Below, piece after piece: positions 33,117-43,539 of a stretch of DNA of 64,000 bases. A program made the translations under genes and the position numbers. Source of the stretch: Pantoea piersonii (lineage in GTDB: Bacteria > Pseudomonadota > Gammaproteobacteria > Enterobacterales > Enterobacteriaceae); the NCBI RefSeq assembly GCF_003612015.1, contig NZ_RARB01000003.1, positions 84,023 through 148,022 of the forward strand, read 5' to 3'. Numbering within the stretch: the first letter of the stretch is position 1; each line of letters opens with the position of its first letter. The notes beneath the pieces were generated by a model. That model was not told the origin of the DNA. It ran no database searches and saw only the letters and a list, made by a program, of their open reading frames with translations.

Positions 33117-36100
33117 GATTCGCCTCGCGACTGCTGCTGGCGGCGTTTCACCCAGGCGTTACCGCGCTGCGCGATGGCGTCAAACCACAGATAGATAACC
33201 GGCGTAGAAAAGAGCGTCAGCACCTGGCTGACGATCAGCCCGCCGACGATCACCAGCCCCAGCGGCTGGCGCAGCTCCGCGCCCGAGCCCGACGCCAGCA
33301 TCAGCGGCAGCGCGCCAAGCAGCGCCGCCATGGTAGTCATCAGAATCGGACGGAAGCGCAGCAGGCAGGCCTGATGGATCGCCTCGCGCGGGCTGAGGTG
33401 CTGCTTGTTCTCTGCCTCCAGCGCAAAGTCGATCATCATAATGGCGTTCTTTTTCACGATGCCGATCAGCAGGATCACGCCGATCAGGGCGATCAGGCTG
33501 AATTCACTGCCCGCCAGCAGCAGCGTCAGCAGCGCGCCGACCGCCGCCGACGGCAGCGTCGAGAGAATAGTGACCGGATGGATAAAGCTCTCGTAGAGAA
33601 TGCCCAGCACTACGTACATGGTGAGCAGCGCGGCGAGGATCAGCCACAGCGTATTGCCGGTCGCGCTCTGGAAGGCGGAGGTTTCCCCCTGATAGCGCAG
33701 CGTTATGCTCGACGGCAGCTGCAGCTGCTGCTCTACCTCGGCGATCGCCTTTTGCCCATCCTCCAGCGAATAGCCGCTGTTGAGGTTAAAAGAGATCATC
33801 ACCGCCGGGAACTGGTTCAGCCGCATATGCATCAGCGAACCGGTGCGCTGGTGAATGGTCGCGACAGAGGTCAGCTTTACCATGCCCTTGCTGGCGTCGC
33901 TGCTGGCCGAGTCAGATGTCGTCGTCGAGGAGGTTGATGTCGAGGTCGAGGTCGAAGCTGACGCAGAGGTCGAGGTCGTCGCTGAGCTGGTGCTGGTCGA
34001 CGGCTGCAGATAAACCTCCTCAAGGGAGGCTGGCGACTGCTGCCAGGCAGGCGCGACTTCCAGCACCACGCGATACTGGTTTGACTGGGTAAAGATGGTC
34101 GACACCAGACGCTGGCCGAAAGCGTTATAGAGCGCGGTATCAACATCCGACGCGGTAATGCCGTAGCGCGCCGCTTTGTCGCGGTTCAGCTCTACCCAGG
34201 CGACGCGCCCCTGATCCTGCAAATTGCTGACCACGCCGTTGAATTCCGGGCGTTTTTGCAGCGCCGCCACCAGCCGCGGCGACCAGGTGACCAGGTTTTC
34301 GCTGTCGGGGTCGTCAAGGGTGAACTGATACTGGCTTGGCGTTACCTGATCGTTGACCGTCAGATCCTGCGCAGGCTGCATATAGAGCTGAATGCCCGCC
34401 ACCTGCGCCGCCGCCTGCTGAAGTTGCTTAATCACCACGTCGGCTTTGACGTCGCGCTCGCTGAACGGCTTCAGGTTAATCTGCAGCCGCCCGCTGTTAA
34501 GGCTGGTATTGCTGCCGTCGATGCCGATAGTGGACGAGACGCTCTCCACGGCCGGATTCGTCAGCACCGCTTTCGCCAGCGCCTGCTGGCGCTTCGCCAT
34601 TTCGCTAAAGGAAACGTCCTGTGACGCCAGCGTAATGCCCTGGATCAGTCCAGTATCCTGCGTCGGGAAGAAGCCTTTCGGCACCGCCAGATAGAGCAGC
34701 GCGGTAAGTGCGAAGGTCGCCAGCGCCACCAGCAGCGTCAGCTTCTGGTGGTTGAGCACGATGGTCAGCAGCCGGTCGTAGCCGCGGATCAGCCTGTCGA
34801 AGAGTTCGCCGCCCTTGCGCGCGAAGCGTGACTGCTTCTCCGGCGGGATATGGCGCAGCAGATAAGCGCACAGCATCGGGGTGAGCGTCAGCGACACCAG
34901 CATCGACACCAGAATTGAGACCGCCAGGGTAATGGCGAACTCGCGAAACAGTCGCCCGACCACGTCGCCCATAAACAGCAGCGGGATCAGCACCGCAATC
35001 AGCGAGAAGGTCAGCGAGATAATCGTGAAGCCGATCTGTTGCGACCCCTTCAGCGCTGCCTGCATCGGGGGTTCGCCCTCCTCCAGCCGCCGCGAAATAT
35101 TTTCTACCACCACGATGGCGTCGTCGATAACAAAGCCGGTGGCGATGGTCAGCGCCATCAGCGAGAGGTTATTCAGGCTAAAGCCCGCCAGATACATCAC
35201 GCCGAAGGTGCCCACCAGCGACAGCGGCACCGCGACGCTGGGGATCAGCGTCGCCGCCACGTTGCGCAGGAACAGAAAGGTCACCATCACCACCAGCGCG
35301 ATCGACAGCATCAGTTCGAACTGCACGTCGCTGATCGAGGCGCGAATAGTCTGGGTACGGTCGGAAAGAATGGTCATCTTTACGCCGTCCGGCAGCGCGG
35401 CCTGCAGGGTCGGCAACGCCGCTTTGATGTTGTCCACCACCTGGATCACGTTGGCGCCCGGCTGGCGCTGCACGCTGATAACAATCGCCGGACTGTTGTT
35501 GGCCCAGGCTGACTGATAGCTGTTTTCCGGCCCCTGTTCGATATGGGCGATATCCTTCAGACGCAGCGCCGCGCCGTTCTGATAAGTGAGGATCAGATTG
35601 CCGTACTCGGCAGCAGTGCGCAGCTGGTCGTTAGCGTCGATGGTGACCGAGTGATACTTGCCGTCGAAGCCGCCTTTCGAGCCGTTGACGTTGCTGTTGC
35701 TAATCAGCGTATTAACGTCCTCCAGCGTTAGCCCGTGCGCGGCGAGCGCCGTTGGGTTCATCTGAACGCGGATCGCCGGCTGATGGCCGCCCGCCAGCGT
35801 AACCATGCCGACGCCGGAGATCTGCGACAGCTTCAGCGCCACGCGGGTATTAACCAGATCCTGCACCTGCGTCAGCGGCAGGGTATCGGAGCTGGCCGCC
35901 AGGGTGATCACCGCGCTGTCTGCCGGATTAACCTTTTTATAGGTCGGCGGGTTGGTCAGATCGCTCGGCAGCAGATTGTCAGCGGCGTTAATCGCCGCCT
36001 GCACTTCCTGCTCTGCGACGTCGAGCGAGAGATCGAGGCCGAACTTCAGGGTAATGATGGACGATCCGCCGGAGCTAGTGGAGGTCATCTGGCTCAGCCC

Positions 36101-36325
36101 CGCCATCTGCCCCAGCTGGCGCTCCAGCGGCGAGGTGACCGACGACGCCATCACGTCCGGGCTGGCGCCGGGATAGAGCGTGGTGACCTGAATCGTCGGG
36201 TAGTCCACCTGCGGCAGCGCCGAGGTAGAGAGAAACTTATAGGCGAAAATACCGGCGACCAGCACGCCGACCATCAGCAGAATGGTCGCCACCGGGCGCA
36301 GGATAAACAGGCGTGACGGATTCAT
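33113..36325 (-). CDS. mdtB: multidrug efflux RND permease, MdtB-like, with Ser/Thr-rich insertion
   Basis: RND permease, first of the pair with MdtC. TM4 has [20 protein letters not shown] with the aspartate pair, and the 12-segment layout is intact. At 1070 aa it is about 30 residues longer than E. coli MdtB. The extra length is a 37-residue run of only Ser, Thr, Ala and a few Asp (residues 776-812). It lies between EEVYLQP and [10 protein letters not shown], the position of the AcrB docking-domain hairpin (WYVRAADGQMVPF). Overlaps of 4 nt with mdtA and mdtC indicate one operon. Apart from the insertion it looks functional. Confidence 0.9.
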   Translation of the reverse strand: MNPSRLFILRPVATILLMVGVLVAGIFAYKFLSTSALPQVDYPTIQVTTLYPGASPDVMASSVTSPLERQLGQMAGLSQMTSTSSGGSSIITLKFGLDLSLDVAEQEVQAAINAADNLLPSDLTNPPTYKKVNPADSAVITLAASSDTLPLTQVQDLVNTRVALKLSQISGVGMVTLAGGHQPAIRVQMNPTALAAHGLTLEDVNTLISNSNVNGSKGGFDGKYHSVTIDANDQLRTAAEYGNLILTYQNGAALRLKDIAHIEQGPENSYQSAWANNSPAIVISVQRQPGANVIQVVDNIKAALPTLQAALPDGVKMTILSDRTQTIRASISDVQFELMLSIALVVMVTFLFLRNVAATLIPSVAVPLSLVGTFGVMYLAGFSLNNLSLMALTIATGFVIDDAIVVVENISRRLEEGEPPMQAALKGSQQIGFTIISLTFSLIAVLIPLLFMGDVVGRLFREFAITLAVSILVSMLVSLTLTPMLCAYLLRHIPPEKQSRFARKGGELFDRLIRGYDRLLTIVLNHQKLTLLVALATFALTALLYLAVPKGFFPTQDTGLIQGITLASQDVSFSEMAKRQQALAKAVLTNPAVESVSSTIGIDGSNTSLNSGRLQINLKPFSERDVKADVVIKQLQQAAAQVAGIQLYMQPAQDLTVNDQVTPSQYQFTLDDPDSENLVTWSPRLVAALQKRPEFNGVVSNLQDQGRVAWVELNRDKAARYGITASDVDTALYNAFGQRLVSTIFTQSNQYRVVLEVAPAWQQSPASLEEVYLQPSTSTSSATTSTSASASTSTSTSTSSTTTSDSASSDASKGMVKLTSVATIHQRTGSLMHMRLNQFPAVMISFNLNSGYSLEDGQKAIAEVEQQLQLPSSITLRYQGETSAFQSATGNTLWLILAALLTMYVVLGILYESFIHPVTILSTLPSAAVGALLTLLLAGSEFSLIALIGVILLIGIVKKNAIMMIDFALEAENKQHLSPREAIHQACLLRFRPILMTTMAALLGALPLMLASGSGAELRQPLGLVIVGGLIVSQVLTLFSTPVIYLWFDAIAQRGNAWVKRRQQQSRGES
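33890..34000 (-). repeat. in-frame low-complexity Ser/Thr tract in mdtB
   Basis: 111 bp encode 37 residues of Ser (20), Thr (11), Ala and Asp. The DNA contains degenerate 3- and 6-bp repeats (gaggtcgaggtcga type on the plus strand), so its length could change in frame by slippage. Codons vary between Ser and Thr synonyms, which argues against a very recent pure expansion. Confidence 0.9.
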
Positions 36326-37551
36326 TTTGCCTCGGCGGGTGCGGTCGGTTGCGTCTCATCCGCCAGCGTGACTTTGCTGCCGTTAGTCAGGCGATCAATG
36401 CCCTCGGTCACCAGACGATCGCCAGGCTCGACGCCCGTGAGGATCGCCTGTTTGTCGTCGCCAAATGCCGGACCGGCGGAGACCGCCTTGCGCGTCACGG
36501 TGTTGTCTTTGTTGATAACGAAGACGAAGCTGCCGTCGCTGCTCAGCTGCAGCGCCTGCGACGGGATCACCGTCGCCCCTTTCAGGATACGCGTCTGCAC
36601 GCGCAGGTTAACGAACTGGTTGGCGTAAAGCGCCTCATCCTCATTGGCGAAGGTGGCCTTCAGCGCCACGGTGCCGGTATCGGTGTCGATCTGGTTGCTG
36701 ATAAATTTCACTTCGCCCTGCGCCAGCGCGCGGCTATTGTCCTGGTCAAAGGCGGTGGCCGGCAGCGCCTGCCCCTGGTGCAGCGCCTTAATCAGATCGG
36801 GAATATGGCTCTGCGGCACGCTGAAGGTCACGGCGGCAGGCTGCATCTGCGTGATAGTGACCAGGCCAGTGCTGCTGGAGCTTTGCACCATATTGCCTGG
36901 ATCGACCAGCCGCAGCCCGACGCGACCGCTGACCGGCGCGGTAATGCGCGCATATTCGATGCTCAGCTTCGCGCTGGCGATCTGCGCCTGATCGGCCGCC
37001 ACCGCGCCGCGATACTGGCCGACCGTGGCAATTTGGGTGTCGAGATCCTGACGCGCCAGTGAATCCTGCGCGTAGAGCTTGCGGTAGCGCGCCAGCGTGA
37101 GCTCAGCGCTTTTCAGCAGCGCCTGATTCTGGCTCAGCTCCGCCTGATACTGATTGAGCGTCGCCTGGAAGCTGCGCGGATCGATCTGCGCCAGCAGCTG
37201 CCCCGCCTCCACTTTTTGCCCTTCGGTGAAGTAAACCTTCTCCAGCTGACCGTCGACGCGGCTGGTCACCGTGACGCTGGCGTTAGGGATCACCGTGCCC
37301 AGCGCGTTCAGGTAAACCGGCACGTCGGCAGTGGTCGCCACGCCGCTATGCACCAGCGTCGCGCCGCCGCCCATCATCGCCATCCCCGGCGGGCCGCCGC
37401 GCCCGCCATGCGGGCCGCCAGGCGGCATTGCGCCCTGCCCTTTGCCAGACGGCAGCACCCGCCAGACGACGCCGGCAATAATCACAATCAGGATTAACAA
37501 CAGCAGCCACTTAAACCAGCGGGAACGAGAAGAGCGGGACGCATTAGTCAT
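36322..37551 (-). CDS. mdtA: multidrug efflux periplasmic adaptor, MdtA-like
   Basis: Membrane fusion protein that links the MdtBC pump to its outer-membrane factor. An N-terminal membrane anchor ([20 protein letters not shown]) is followed by a Gly/Pro-rich linker ([21 protein letters not shown]), lipoyl halves ([20 protein letters not shown]), an alpha hairpin and a beta-barrel ([18 protein letters not shown]). ATG 37551 is preferred over TTG 37557; it gives 409 aa (E. coli MdtA 415). No strong Shine-Dalgarno is visible. A terminator-like hairpin ends within about 15-30 nt upstream of the start, so the promoter must lie upstream of that hairpin. Confidence 0.9.
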   Translation of the reverse strand: MTNASRSSRSRWFKWLLLLILIVIIAGVVWRVLPSGKGQGAMPPGGPHGGRGGPPGMAMMGGGATLVHSGVATTADVPVYLNALGTVIPNASVTVTSRVDGQLEKVYFTEGQKVEAGQLLAQIDPRSFQATLNQYQAELSQNQALLKSAELTLARYRKLYAQDSLARQDLDTQIATVGQYRGAVAADQAQIASAKLSIEYARITAPVSGRVGLRLVDPGNMVQSSSSTGLVTITQMQPAAVTFSVPQSHIPDLIKALHQGQALPATAFDQDNSRALAQGEVKFISNQIDTDTGTVALKATFANEDEALYANQFVNLRVQTRILKGATVIPSQALQLSSDGSFVFVINKDNTVTRKAVSAGPAFGDDKQAILTGVEPGDRLVTEGIDRLTNGSKVTLADETQPTAPAEAK

Positions 37552-37582
37552 TATCAAAGTCTTACAAAGAGTAAAAAGGAAA

Positions 37583-37604
37583 AATCCCCTTATTTCAGGG
37601 GATT
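37583..37604 (-). terminator. intrinsic terminator or attenuator between the two efflux operons
   Basis: Perfect 8-bp arms AATCCCCT (37583-37590) and AGGGGATT (37597-37604) with a 6-nt loop. On the minus strand TTTTTCCTTTTTAC follows directly. It would end the OprM-like operon transcript, but it also lies in the leader of mdtA. The rest of the 143-bp gap holds no gene. Confidence 0.8.
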
Positions 37605-37694
37605 ATTTAAAGTGTTAAGCATAGCGCTGCGTATTATCTGCGAAAGCCCGTACGTTTTTCCATCGGTAAACTGTAATGGTTCCGTTAAGAAAGG

Positions 37695-39092
37695 TCAGGC
37701 TTTCCAGCCGCCGCCCAGCGCTTCATACAGCGTGATTTTCTGGTTTAGCTGGCCCAGACGCGCCGCAATCCAGGCCTGCTGGGCGCTGTAAAGCGAGCGC
37801 TGCGCCACCAGCACATTCAGATAGTTGTCAATGCCTTGCTTATAGCGCAATTCAGAATAGTCGTAATCGCGCTGGTTCGCCGCGACCTCTTTTTCCAGGG
37901 CCGTTAGCTGATCCTGCCAGGTGTCCTGACCGGCCAGCGCGTCGTTCACCTCTTTAAAGGCGGTCTGGATCGCCTTCTCATAGTTGGCGACTTCAATACG
38001 CTTCTCGATTTGGGCGATATCAAGATTGGCCTGATTCACGCCGCCGTCGAAGATCGGCAGGTTGATCGAGGGCACAAAGGACCAGGAGGCGGTTCCGCCC
38101 TCCAGCAGATGCCCCAGCGAACTGCTGGCCGAACCGCCTGACGCCGTCAGCGAGATGCTGGGGAAAAAGGCGGCGCGCGCCGCGCCGATATTAGCGTTGG
38201 CCGCCTTCAGCGTATGCTCAGCAGCAATAATATCGGGACGGCGGGTCAGCAGATCCGACGGCAGACCCGCCGGGGTCGCCGGGAAGTCCCAGCGATTATT
38301 CAGCGTGGCGTTTTTCAGCAGATCGACCGGCAGATCGGTACCCGCCAGCAAACGCAGCGCGTCGACATCCTGGCGCACCTGACGTGTGTAGCTCGCCACG
38401 TCCGCTTCGGCGCTGCGAACCGTGCTCTCCGCCTGTGCCACATCCACATCGCTGCTTACGCCGCCGCGGTAGCTGAGCTGGGTTAATTCATAGGATTTCT
38501 GCTGGCTCTGAGCGGTCTGCTGCGCCAGATGCAGCAGATCGTTATCGGAGCAGAGCGTCAGCCAGGCTGACGCCACCTGGGCAATCAGCGCAATGCGCGT
38601 GGCGCGCTCGGTCGCCTCGGTGGAGAGATACTGTTCCTGCGCCTCGTCGCGCAGGCTGCGCAGACGGCCGAAGAAGTCGAGCTCCCAGGAGGTGACGCCC
38701 AGCCCGGCGTTAAGCTCGTGATAGGTCACCGCGCCGGAGCTTTTGGTGCTGTAGAGATTGGCGGGCTCGTGCGCCGAAGTCTGGCTGGCGGTGGCGCTGA
38801 TCGACGGCAGCAGCGCGGCGCGGTTGACCTGCACCGCTGCGCGCGCCTGCTCGACGTTAAGCGCCGCGACGCGCAGGTCGCGGTTATTCTGCAGCGACAG
38901 CGCAATCAACTGGCGCATGCCTGCATCGGTAAAGAAATTCTGCCACGGCAGATCGGCCACGTTGCCAACGGGCGTCTGCTGGTCGTAGCGCGTCTCGACA
39001 GGCATGGCCGGGCGATGGTACTCAGGCTGTAGACTACAACCCGCCAGCAGCAGAGCGAGCGGCAGCAACGTACAGCGAACATTAACGATCAT
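37695..39092 (-). CDS. outer-membrane efflux lipoprotein of the AcrAB-like operon (OprM/AdeK type)
   Basis: TolC-fold outer-membrane factor with a lipoprotein signal (LALLLAGCSLQPEYHRP, lipobox LAGC). OprM-family blocks are VTSWELDFFGRLRSLRDEAQ, SYRGGVSSDVDVAQAESTV and DLLTRRPDIIAAEHTLKAAN, with FDGGVNQANLDIAQ in the second half. Length 465 aa. It is the last gene of a three-gene efflux operon and overlaps the RND gene by 11 nt. With its own channel the system need not use chromosomal TolC, as in MexAB-OprM. A terminator-like hairpin follows at 37583-37604. Confidence 0.9.
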   Translation of the reverse strand: MIVNVRCTLLPLALLLAGCSLQPEYHRPAMPVETRYDQQTPVGNVADLPWQNFFTDAGMRQLIALSLQNNRDLRVAALNVEQARAAVQVNRAALLPSISATASQTSAHEPANLYSTKSSGAVTYHELNAGLGVTSWELDFFGRLRSLRDEAQEQYLSTEATERATRIALIAQVASAWLTLCSDNDLLHLAQQTAQSQQKSYELTQLSYRGGVSSDVDVAQAESTVRSAEADVASYTRQVRQDVDALRLLAGTDLPVDLLKNATLNNRWDFPATPAGLPSDLLTRRPDIIAAEHTLKAANANIGAARAAFFPSISLTASGGSASSSLGHLLEGGTASWSFVPSINLPIFDGGVNQANLDIAQIEKRIEVANYEKAIQTAFKEVNDALAGQDTWQDQLTALEKEVAANQRDYDYSELRYKQGIDNYLNVLVAQRSLYSAQQAWIAARLGQLNQKITLYEALGGGWKA

Positions 39093-42000
39093 GATTAACT
39101 TCCTCAGGGGCCGCGTTCTCTTTCTTACGTGAGAAGAACTGCGCCACGACTACGTAGAACATGGGAACAAAGAAGATGGCGAGGAAGGTTGCGGTGATCA
39201 TCCCGCCCACTACCGCCGTACCGATAGAGTGCTGGCTGCCCGCGCCCGCGCCGCTCGAAATGGTCAACGGCAGCACGCCGAGGATAAAGGCCATCGAGGT
39301 CATGATAATGGGACGGATACGCAGCCGCGCCGCCTCTAGCGCCGCCTCGACCAGGCTCTTGCCGTCGCGCTCATGCAGCTCTTTGGCGAACTCGACGATC
39401 AATATCGCGTTTTTCGCCGCCAGCCCGACGGTAGTCAGCAGGCCGACCTGGAAGAAAACATCGTTCTGCAGGCCGCGCAGCAGCACCGCGCAGAGGGTGC
39501 CGAGAATGCCGAGCGGCACCACCAGGATTACCGAGAAAGGTATCGACCAGCTCTCATAGAGCGCTGCCAGGCAGAGGAAGACCACCAGGATCGAGAGAGC
39601 GTAGAGCTGAGTGGTCTGCGAGCCGGACGTCTGCTCCTCATAGGAGATGCCGTACCACTGCACGCGGAAGCCTTTCGGCAGTTTCGCCGCAATCTCCTCA
39701 ACCGCCTTCATCGCCTCGCCGCTGCTGTAGCCCGGCGCGGGCGATCCCTGAATCTCCTCTGCCGTCATGCCGTTAAAGCGCTCGTAGTGCGGCGAGCCGC
39801 TGACCCATTTGCCGCTGCCGAAGGCGGAGAACGGCACCATGGTTCCGCTGCTGTTGCGGAAGTACCACTTATTGAGATCCTCCGGGGTGACGCGCGACGC
39901 CGCCTTGCCCATCAGATAGACCTGCTTGACGCGGCCGTTATACATAAACTGGTCGATATAGCTGGAGCCCCAGGCCACTGACAGCGTGTTGTTGACGTCA
40001 GACATGCTGAGGCCGAGCGCGCTGGCGCGTTCGTCGTTGATCTCCAGCTGGTACATCGGCTCATCTTCCAGGCTATTCATACGCACCTGCGTCAGACGCG
40101 GATCCTGGTTCGCCAGCTGCAGGAACTGGTGGGTGGCGTCCATCATCTGCTGATGGCTGTGCCCGGCGGTATCCTGCAGGTAGAAGTCAAAGCCGGTGGC
40201 GTTGCCCAGCTCCATTACCGCAGGCGGCACCATGGCAAAGACTTTTGCGTTCGGGTAGCTGGCGAAATGCGCGCTGATACGCGCCGCCAGCGCCTGGACG
40301 CTCTGGCTGCTTTGCTTGCGTTCGCTCCAGTCTTTGGTGCGCACGAAGACCATACCGCTGTTCTGTCCGCGGCCGGCGAAGCTAAAGCCGTTAACCCCGA
40401 ACATGCTGCTAAATACCGAGGCTTCGTTCTTTTGCAGATAGTCGTTGATATCGTTAAGCACCAGCTGGGTGCGCTGCGCTGAGGCGTTTACCGGCAGCGT
40501 GACCTGTAACATCATCACCCCCTGATCTTCCTCAGGCAGGAAGGTGGTCGGCACGCGGGTGAAGAGGAAGCCGGTGACGCCAACAATCACCAGATAGACA
40601 ACGATAAACAGGCCGCGCCGCGAGATCACTGTGCTCACGCCGCGCGTGTAGTACAGCGTGCCGCTGTCGAAATGACGGTTGAACCAGCCCGCAAGCCCGG
40701 TGGTTTTATGTTCCGCCGAGGCGCGTTTAAGGATCGTGGCGCAGAGCGCCGGGGTAAAAATCAGCGCCATCAGCACCGAAAGCGCCATCGCCGAGACGAT
40801 AGTGATAGAGAACTGGCGGTAAATCACCCCGGTCGAGCCGGCGAAAAAAGCCATCGGCAGCAGCACCGCCGAGAGCACCAGCGCGATGCCGAACAGCGCG
40901 CCCTGAATCTGCTCCATCGACTTGATGGTGGCGGTTTTCGGATCGACCTGCTCTTCGTGCATCACGCGCTCGACATTCTCCACCACCACGATGGCGTCAT
41001 CCACCAGCAGCCCTATCGCCAGCACCATGCCGAACATCGTCAGGGTATTAATGCTGTAGCCGCTGGCGGCGAGAATGCCGAAGGTGCCCAGCAGCACGAC
41101 CGGCACCACCATGGTGGTGATCAGCGTTGCACGCAGGTTCTGCAGGAAGATCAGCATTACGAAGAACACCAGCACGATCGCTTCGATCAGCGTTTTCACC
41201 ACCTCTTCGATCGAGGCGCTGACCACCGGCGAGGTGTCATAGGGATAGACCACCTCCACGTTGTCCGGCAGCGAATCTTTCAGTGAGGCAATAGTGGCGC
41301 GCACCGCTTTGGCGGTATCCAGCTCGTTGGCGCCGGTAGCCAGACGCAGCGCGATCCCGGCGGAAGGCTTGCCGTTCATGATGGAGTCGATGGTATAGCT
41401 CTGCGGCCCCAGCGCCACGCTGGCGACATCTTTCAGGCGGATTTGCGAACCGTCGCTGTTGACCTTGAGCAGCACGTTTTCAAACTGGCTGACCGTCGTA
41501 AAGCGCGACTTGCCCAGAATGGTGGCGCTGGTTTTCGCGCCCGGAACGGTCGGCAGCCCGCCGAGCGAGCCGGAAGAGACCTGCACGTTCTGATTGTTGA
41601 TGGCAGTGGTGACGTCGCTCGGCATCAGGTTATATTTGTAAAGCTTCGCCGGATCGAGCCAGATGCGCATCGCATATTCCGCCCCCATCACCATAAAGTC
41701 GCCAACCCCTTTGGTACGCGAAATCGGATCCTCCAGCTTCGATACCAGCATATCCGCCAGATCGCCGTTGCTCAGCTTGCCGTCTTTCGAGATCAGGCCG
41801 ATCACCATCATGAAGTTTTTCTGGTACTTACGAATACGGAGTCCCTGCTGGGTGACGTCAGTGGGAAGCTGCGACTCAGAGAGCGAGACGCGGTTCTGCA
41901 CCTGGACCTGGGCGATATCGGGATCAACGCCCTGATTGAAGGTGGCGATAATCTGCGCGCTGCCGTCGCTGGCGCTGCTCGATTCGATATAGCGCAGGCC

Positions 42001-42219
42001 ATCCAGCCCGTTAAGCTGCTGTTCGATGACCTGCACCACGGTATTTTGCGTGGTCTCCGCGCTGGCGCCCGGATAGGTGACAGAGACCGATACCGCCGGC
42101 GGCGAGATATCGGGATACTGATTCACCGGCAGGCTTAGCGTGGCGATAGCGCCGACCAGCATCACGATAATGGCCACAACCCAGGCGAAGATCGGACGCT
42201 TAATAAAAAATTTAGACAT
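39082..42219 (-). CDS. multidrug efflux RND permease, AcrB/MexB-like
   Basis: Homotrimeric-type HAE1 RND permease of 1045 aa (AcrB 1049). The N terminus FFIKRPIFAWVVAIIVMLVG, TM4 [20 protein letters not shown] with the proton-relay aspartates, NGFSFAGRGQNSGMVFVR and the late LTTVGLAAKNAILIVEFAKE are all AcrB-like. It is closer to the AcrB/MexB branch than to MdtB/MdtC. It lies 10 nt after the adaptor gene and overlaps the outer-membrane factor gene. Substrates cannot be predicted. No acrR-type repressor is adjacent, and acrAB itself should be elsewhere in the genome. Confidence 0.93.
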   Translation of the reverse strand: MSKFFIKRPIFAWVVAIIVMLVGAIATLSLPVNQYPDISPPAVSVSVTYPGASAETTQNTVVQVIEQQLNGLDGLRYIESSSASDGSAQIIATFNQGVDPDIAQVQVQNRVSLSESQLPTDVTQQGLRIRKYQKNFMMVIGLISKDGKLSNGDLADMLVSKLEDPISRTKGVGDFMVMGAEYAMRIWLDPAKLYKYNLMPSDVTTAINNQNVQVSSGSLGGLPTVPGAKTSATILGKSRFTTVSQFENVLLKVNSDGSQIRLKDVASVALGPQSYTIDSIMNGKPSAGIALRLATGANELDTAKAVRATIASLKDSLPDNVEVVYPYDTSPVVSASIEEVVKTLIEAIVLVFFVMLIFLQNLRATLITTMVVPVVLLGTFGILAASGYSINTLTMFGMVLAIGLLVDDAIVVVENVERVMHEEQVDPKTATIKSMEQIQGALFGIALVLSAVLLPMAFFAGSTGVIYRQFSITIVSAMALSVLMALIFTPALCATILKRASAEHKTTGLAGWFNRHFDSGTLYYTRGVSTVISRRGLFIVVYLVIVGVTGFLFTRVPTTFLPEEDQGVMMLQVTLPVNASAQRTQLVLNDINDYLQKNEASVFSSMFGVNGFSFAGRGQNSGMVFVRTKDWSERKQSSQSVQALAARISAHFASYPNAKVFAMVPPAVMELGNATGFDFYLQDTAGHSHQQMMDATHQFLQLANQDPRLTQVRMNSLEDEPMYQLEINDERASALGLSMSDVNNTLSVAWGSSYIDQFMYNGRVKQVYLMGKAASRVTPEDLNKWYFRNSSGTMVPFSAFGSGKWVSGSPHYERFNGMTAEEIQGSPAPGYSSGEAMKAVEEIAAKLPKGFRVQWYGISYEEQTSGSQTTQLYALSILVVFLCLAALYESWSIPFSVILVVPLGILGTLCAVLLRGLQNDVFFQVGLLTTVGLAAKNAILIVEFAKELHERDGKSLVEAALEAARLRIRPIIMTSMAFILGVLPLTISSGAGAGSQHSIGTAVVGGMITATFLAIFFVPMFYVVVAQFFSRKKENAAPEEVNHDR

Positions 42220-42229
42220 GACCTCTCCT

Positions 42230-43366
42230 TTACTGCGCTGACGGATCGGTCATCGACAGACTGACGCCGCCGGCAGCCGGCGTATCCTGGCTGTTCGCGG
42301 CCTGAGCATTGACCTTTATGCCGCTGCGCACGCTCTGAAGTCCGTTGACGATAACCTGCTCGCCGCTCTTCAGGCCGCTGTTGACCAGCCAGTTGCCTTT
42401 CACCATCTCGCCGGTCGTAATGTTGCGCTGTTCTACGCTGCTGTCCGGTTTAACGACGTAGACATAGGGCTGCCCTTTGGCGTCATGCATGATCGCCTCC
42501 TGCGGCAGCAGAATGCCCTGCTGCTGCACCCCCTGCGGGAACACGGCGTGTACATACATGCCGGGCAGCAGCTCGTTATGCGGGTTAGGGAAAACCGCGC
42601 GCAGCACGACCGTGCCGGTCGTCTCGCTGACGTTCACCTCGGAGAACGCGAGTTTGCCTTCCAGCGGATAGGTGCTGCCATCTTCCAGCTGCAGCTTCAC
42701 GGTGGCGGTGTTGTCATCCACTTTTTCCAGCTTGCCCTGCGCCATGGCGCGACGCAGGCTCAGCAGATCGGCGACCGATTCGCTGACGTCGACGTAGATC
42801 GGATCGAGCTGCTGAATAGTGGCGAGATAGTCGGTCTGCCCGTTGGTCACCAGCGCGCCGGCGGTGACCAGCGAGCGGCTGATATGACCGGCGATCGGCG
42901 CTTTTACCAGCGTGTAGTCCAGATTGACTCTGGCGGTCTCGAGATCCGCTTTCGCGGAGCGCTCCGCGGCAACCGCGTCGTCATAGGTCTGCTGGCTGAT
43001 GGCGTGCGCCGCCGCCAGCGGCTGATAGCGCTTCGCTACCATTGCGTCGTTCTGCCAGGTCGCCAGCGCTTTGTCATAGGCCGCTTTATAGGTGGCCGGA
43101 TCGATCTGGTAGAGCGGCTGCCCGGCTTTCACTTCGCCGCCTTCGGTAAACAGCAGTTTCTGTATCACGCCGCTTACCTGAGGGCGTACCTCAGCAGTCT
43201 TTACCGCATTGGTGCGGCCAGGCAGCTGTTTCATTAACGTTACGGGCTGGCTTTTAACCGTTGTTACGCCTACTTGCGGGATGCTGGAGGCAGCAGGCTG
43301 GCCTCCTCCCTGATCGCAGGCCACCAGTAAAAACACCACGCTGGCAGAAAGAAATTTCAGACGCAT
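42230..43366 (-). CDS. multidrug efflux periplasmic adaptor lipoprotein, AcrA/MexA-like
   Basis: Membrane fusion protein with a lipoprotein signal (FLSASVVFLLVACDQGGGQP, lipobox VVAC-type LVAC). AcrA-like blocks: LPGRTNAVKTAEVRPQVSGV, YQIDPATYKAAYDKAL, TLVKAPIAGHISRSLVTAGA and LPGMYVHAVFPQG. Start ATG 43366 has AGAAGA upstream and gives 378 aa; an in-frame ATG 12 nt earlier has no site and would precede the signal. First gene of the three-gene pump operon. The 173 bp before it contain a small inverted repeat and a TACAAT-type -10 at 43423-43428. Confidence 0.93.
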   Translation of the reverse strand: MRLKFLSASVVFLLVACDQGGGQPAASSIPQVGVTTVKSQPVTLMKQLPGRTNAVKTAEVRPQVSGVIQKLLFTEGGEVKAGQPLYQIDPATYKAAYDKALATWQNDAMVAKRYQPLAAAHAISQQTYDDAVAAERSAKADLETARVNLDYTLVKAPIAGHISRSLVTAGALVTNGQTDYLATIQQLDPIYVDVSESVADLLSLRRAMAQGKLEKVDDNTATVKLQLEDGSTYPLEGKLAFSEVNVSETTGTVVLRAVFPNPHNELLPGMYVHAVFPQGVQQQGILLPQEAIMHDAKGQPYVYVVKPDSSVEQRNITTGEMVKGNWLVNSGLKSGEQVIVNGLQSVRSGIKVNAQAANSQDTPAAGGVSLSMTDPSAQ

Positions 43367-43393
43367 AGTTCTTCTCATTACAGGGGAAAGTAA

Positions 43394-43411
43394 CGAGAGT
43401 GATTACTCTCG
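43394..43411. promoter_or_regulatory. inverted repeat in the leader of the AcrAB-like operon
   Basis: CGAGAGT-gatt-ACTCTCG is a perfect 7-bp inverted repeat 28 bp upstream of the adaptor start and about 12 bp downstream of the candidate -10. It could be an operator for a dimeric repressor or an RNA leader hairpin. The sequence does not decide. Confidence 0.4.
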
Positions 43412-43539
43412 TAGGGGGGTCTATTGTAGAGAAGCGCCCACACAGGAATCTGTTAAGGTTGCGTAAAATATATTTTCCGGACGAAAATTCCGCGCTTTTG
43501 TGCAGCATTCCCGCACGTTTCGTTCAGGACTGAACCGGT

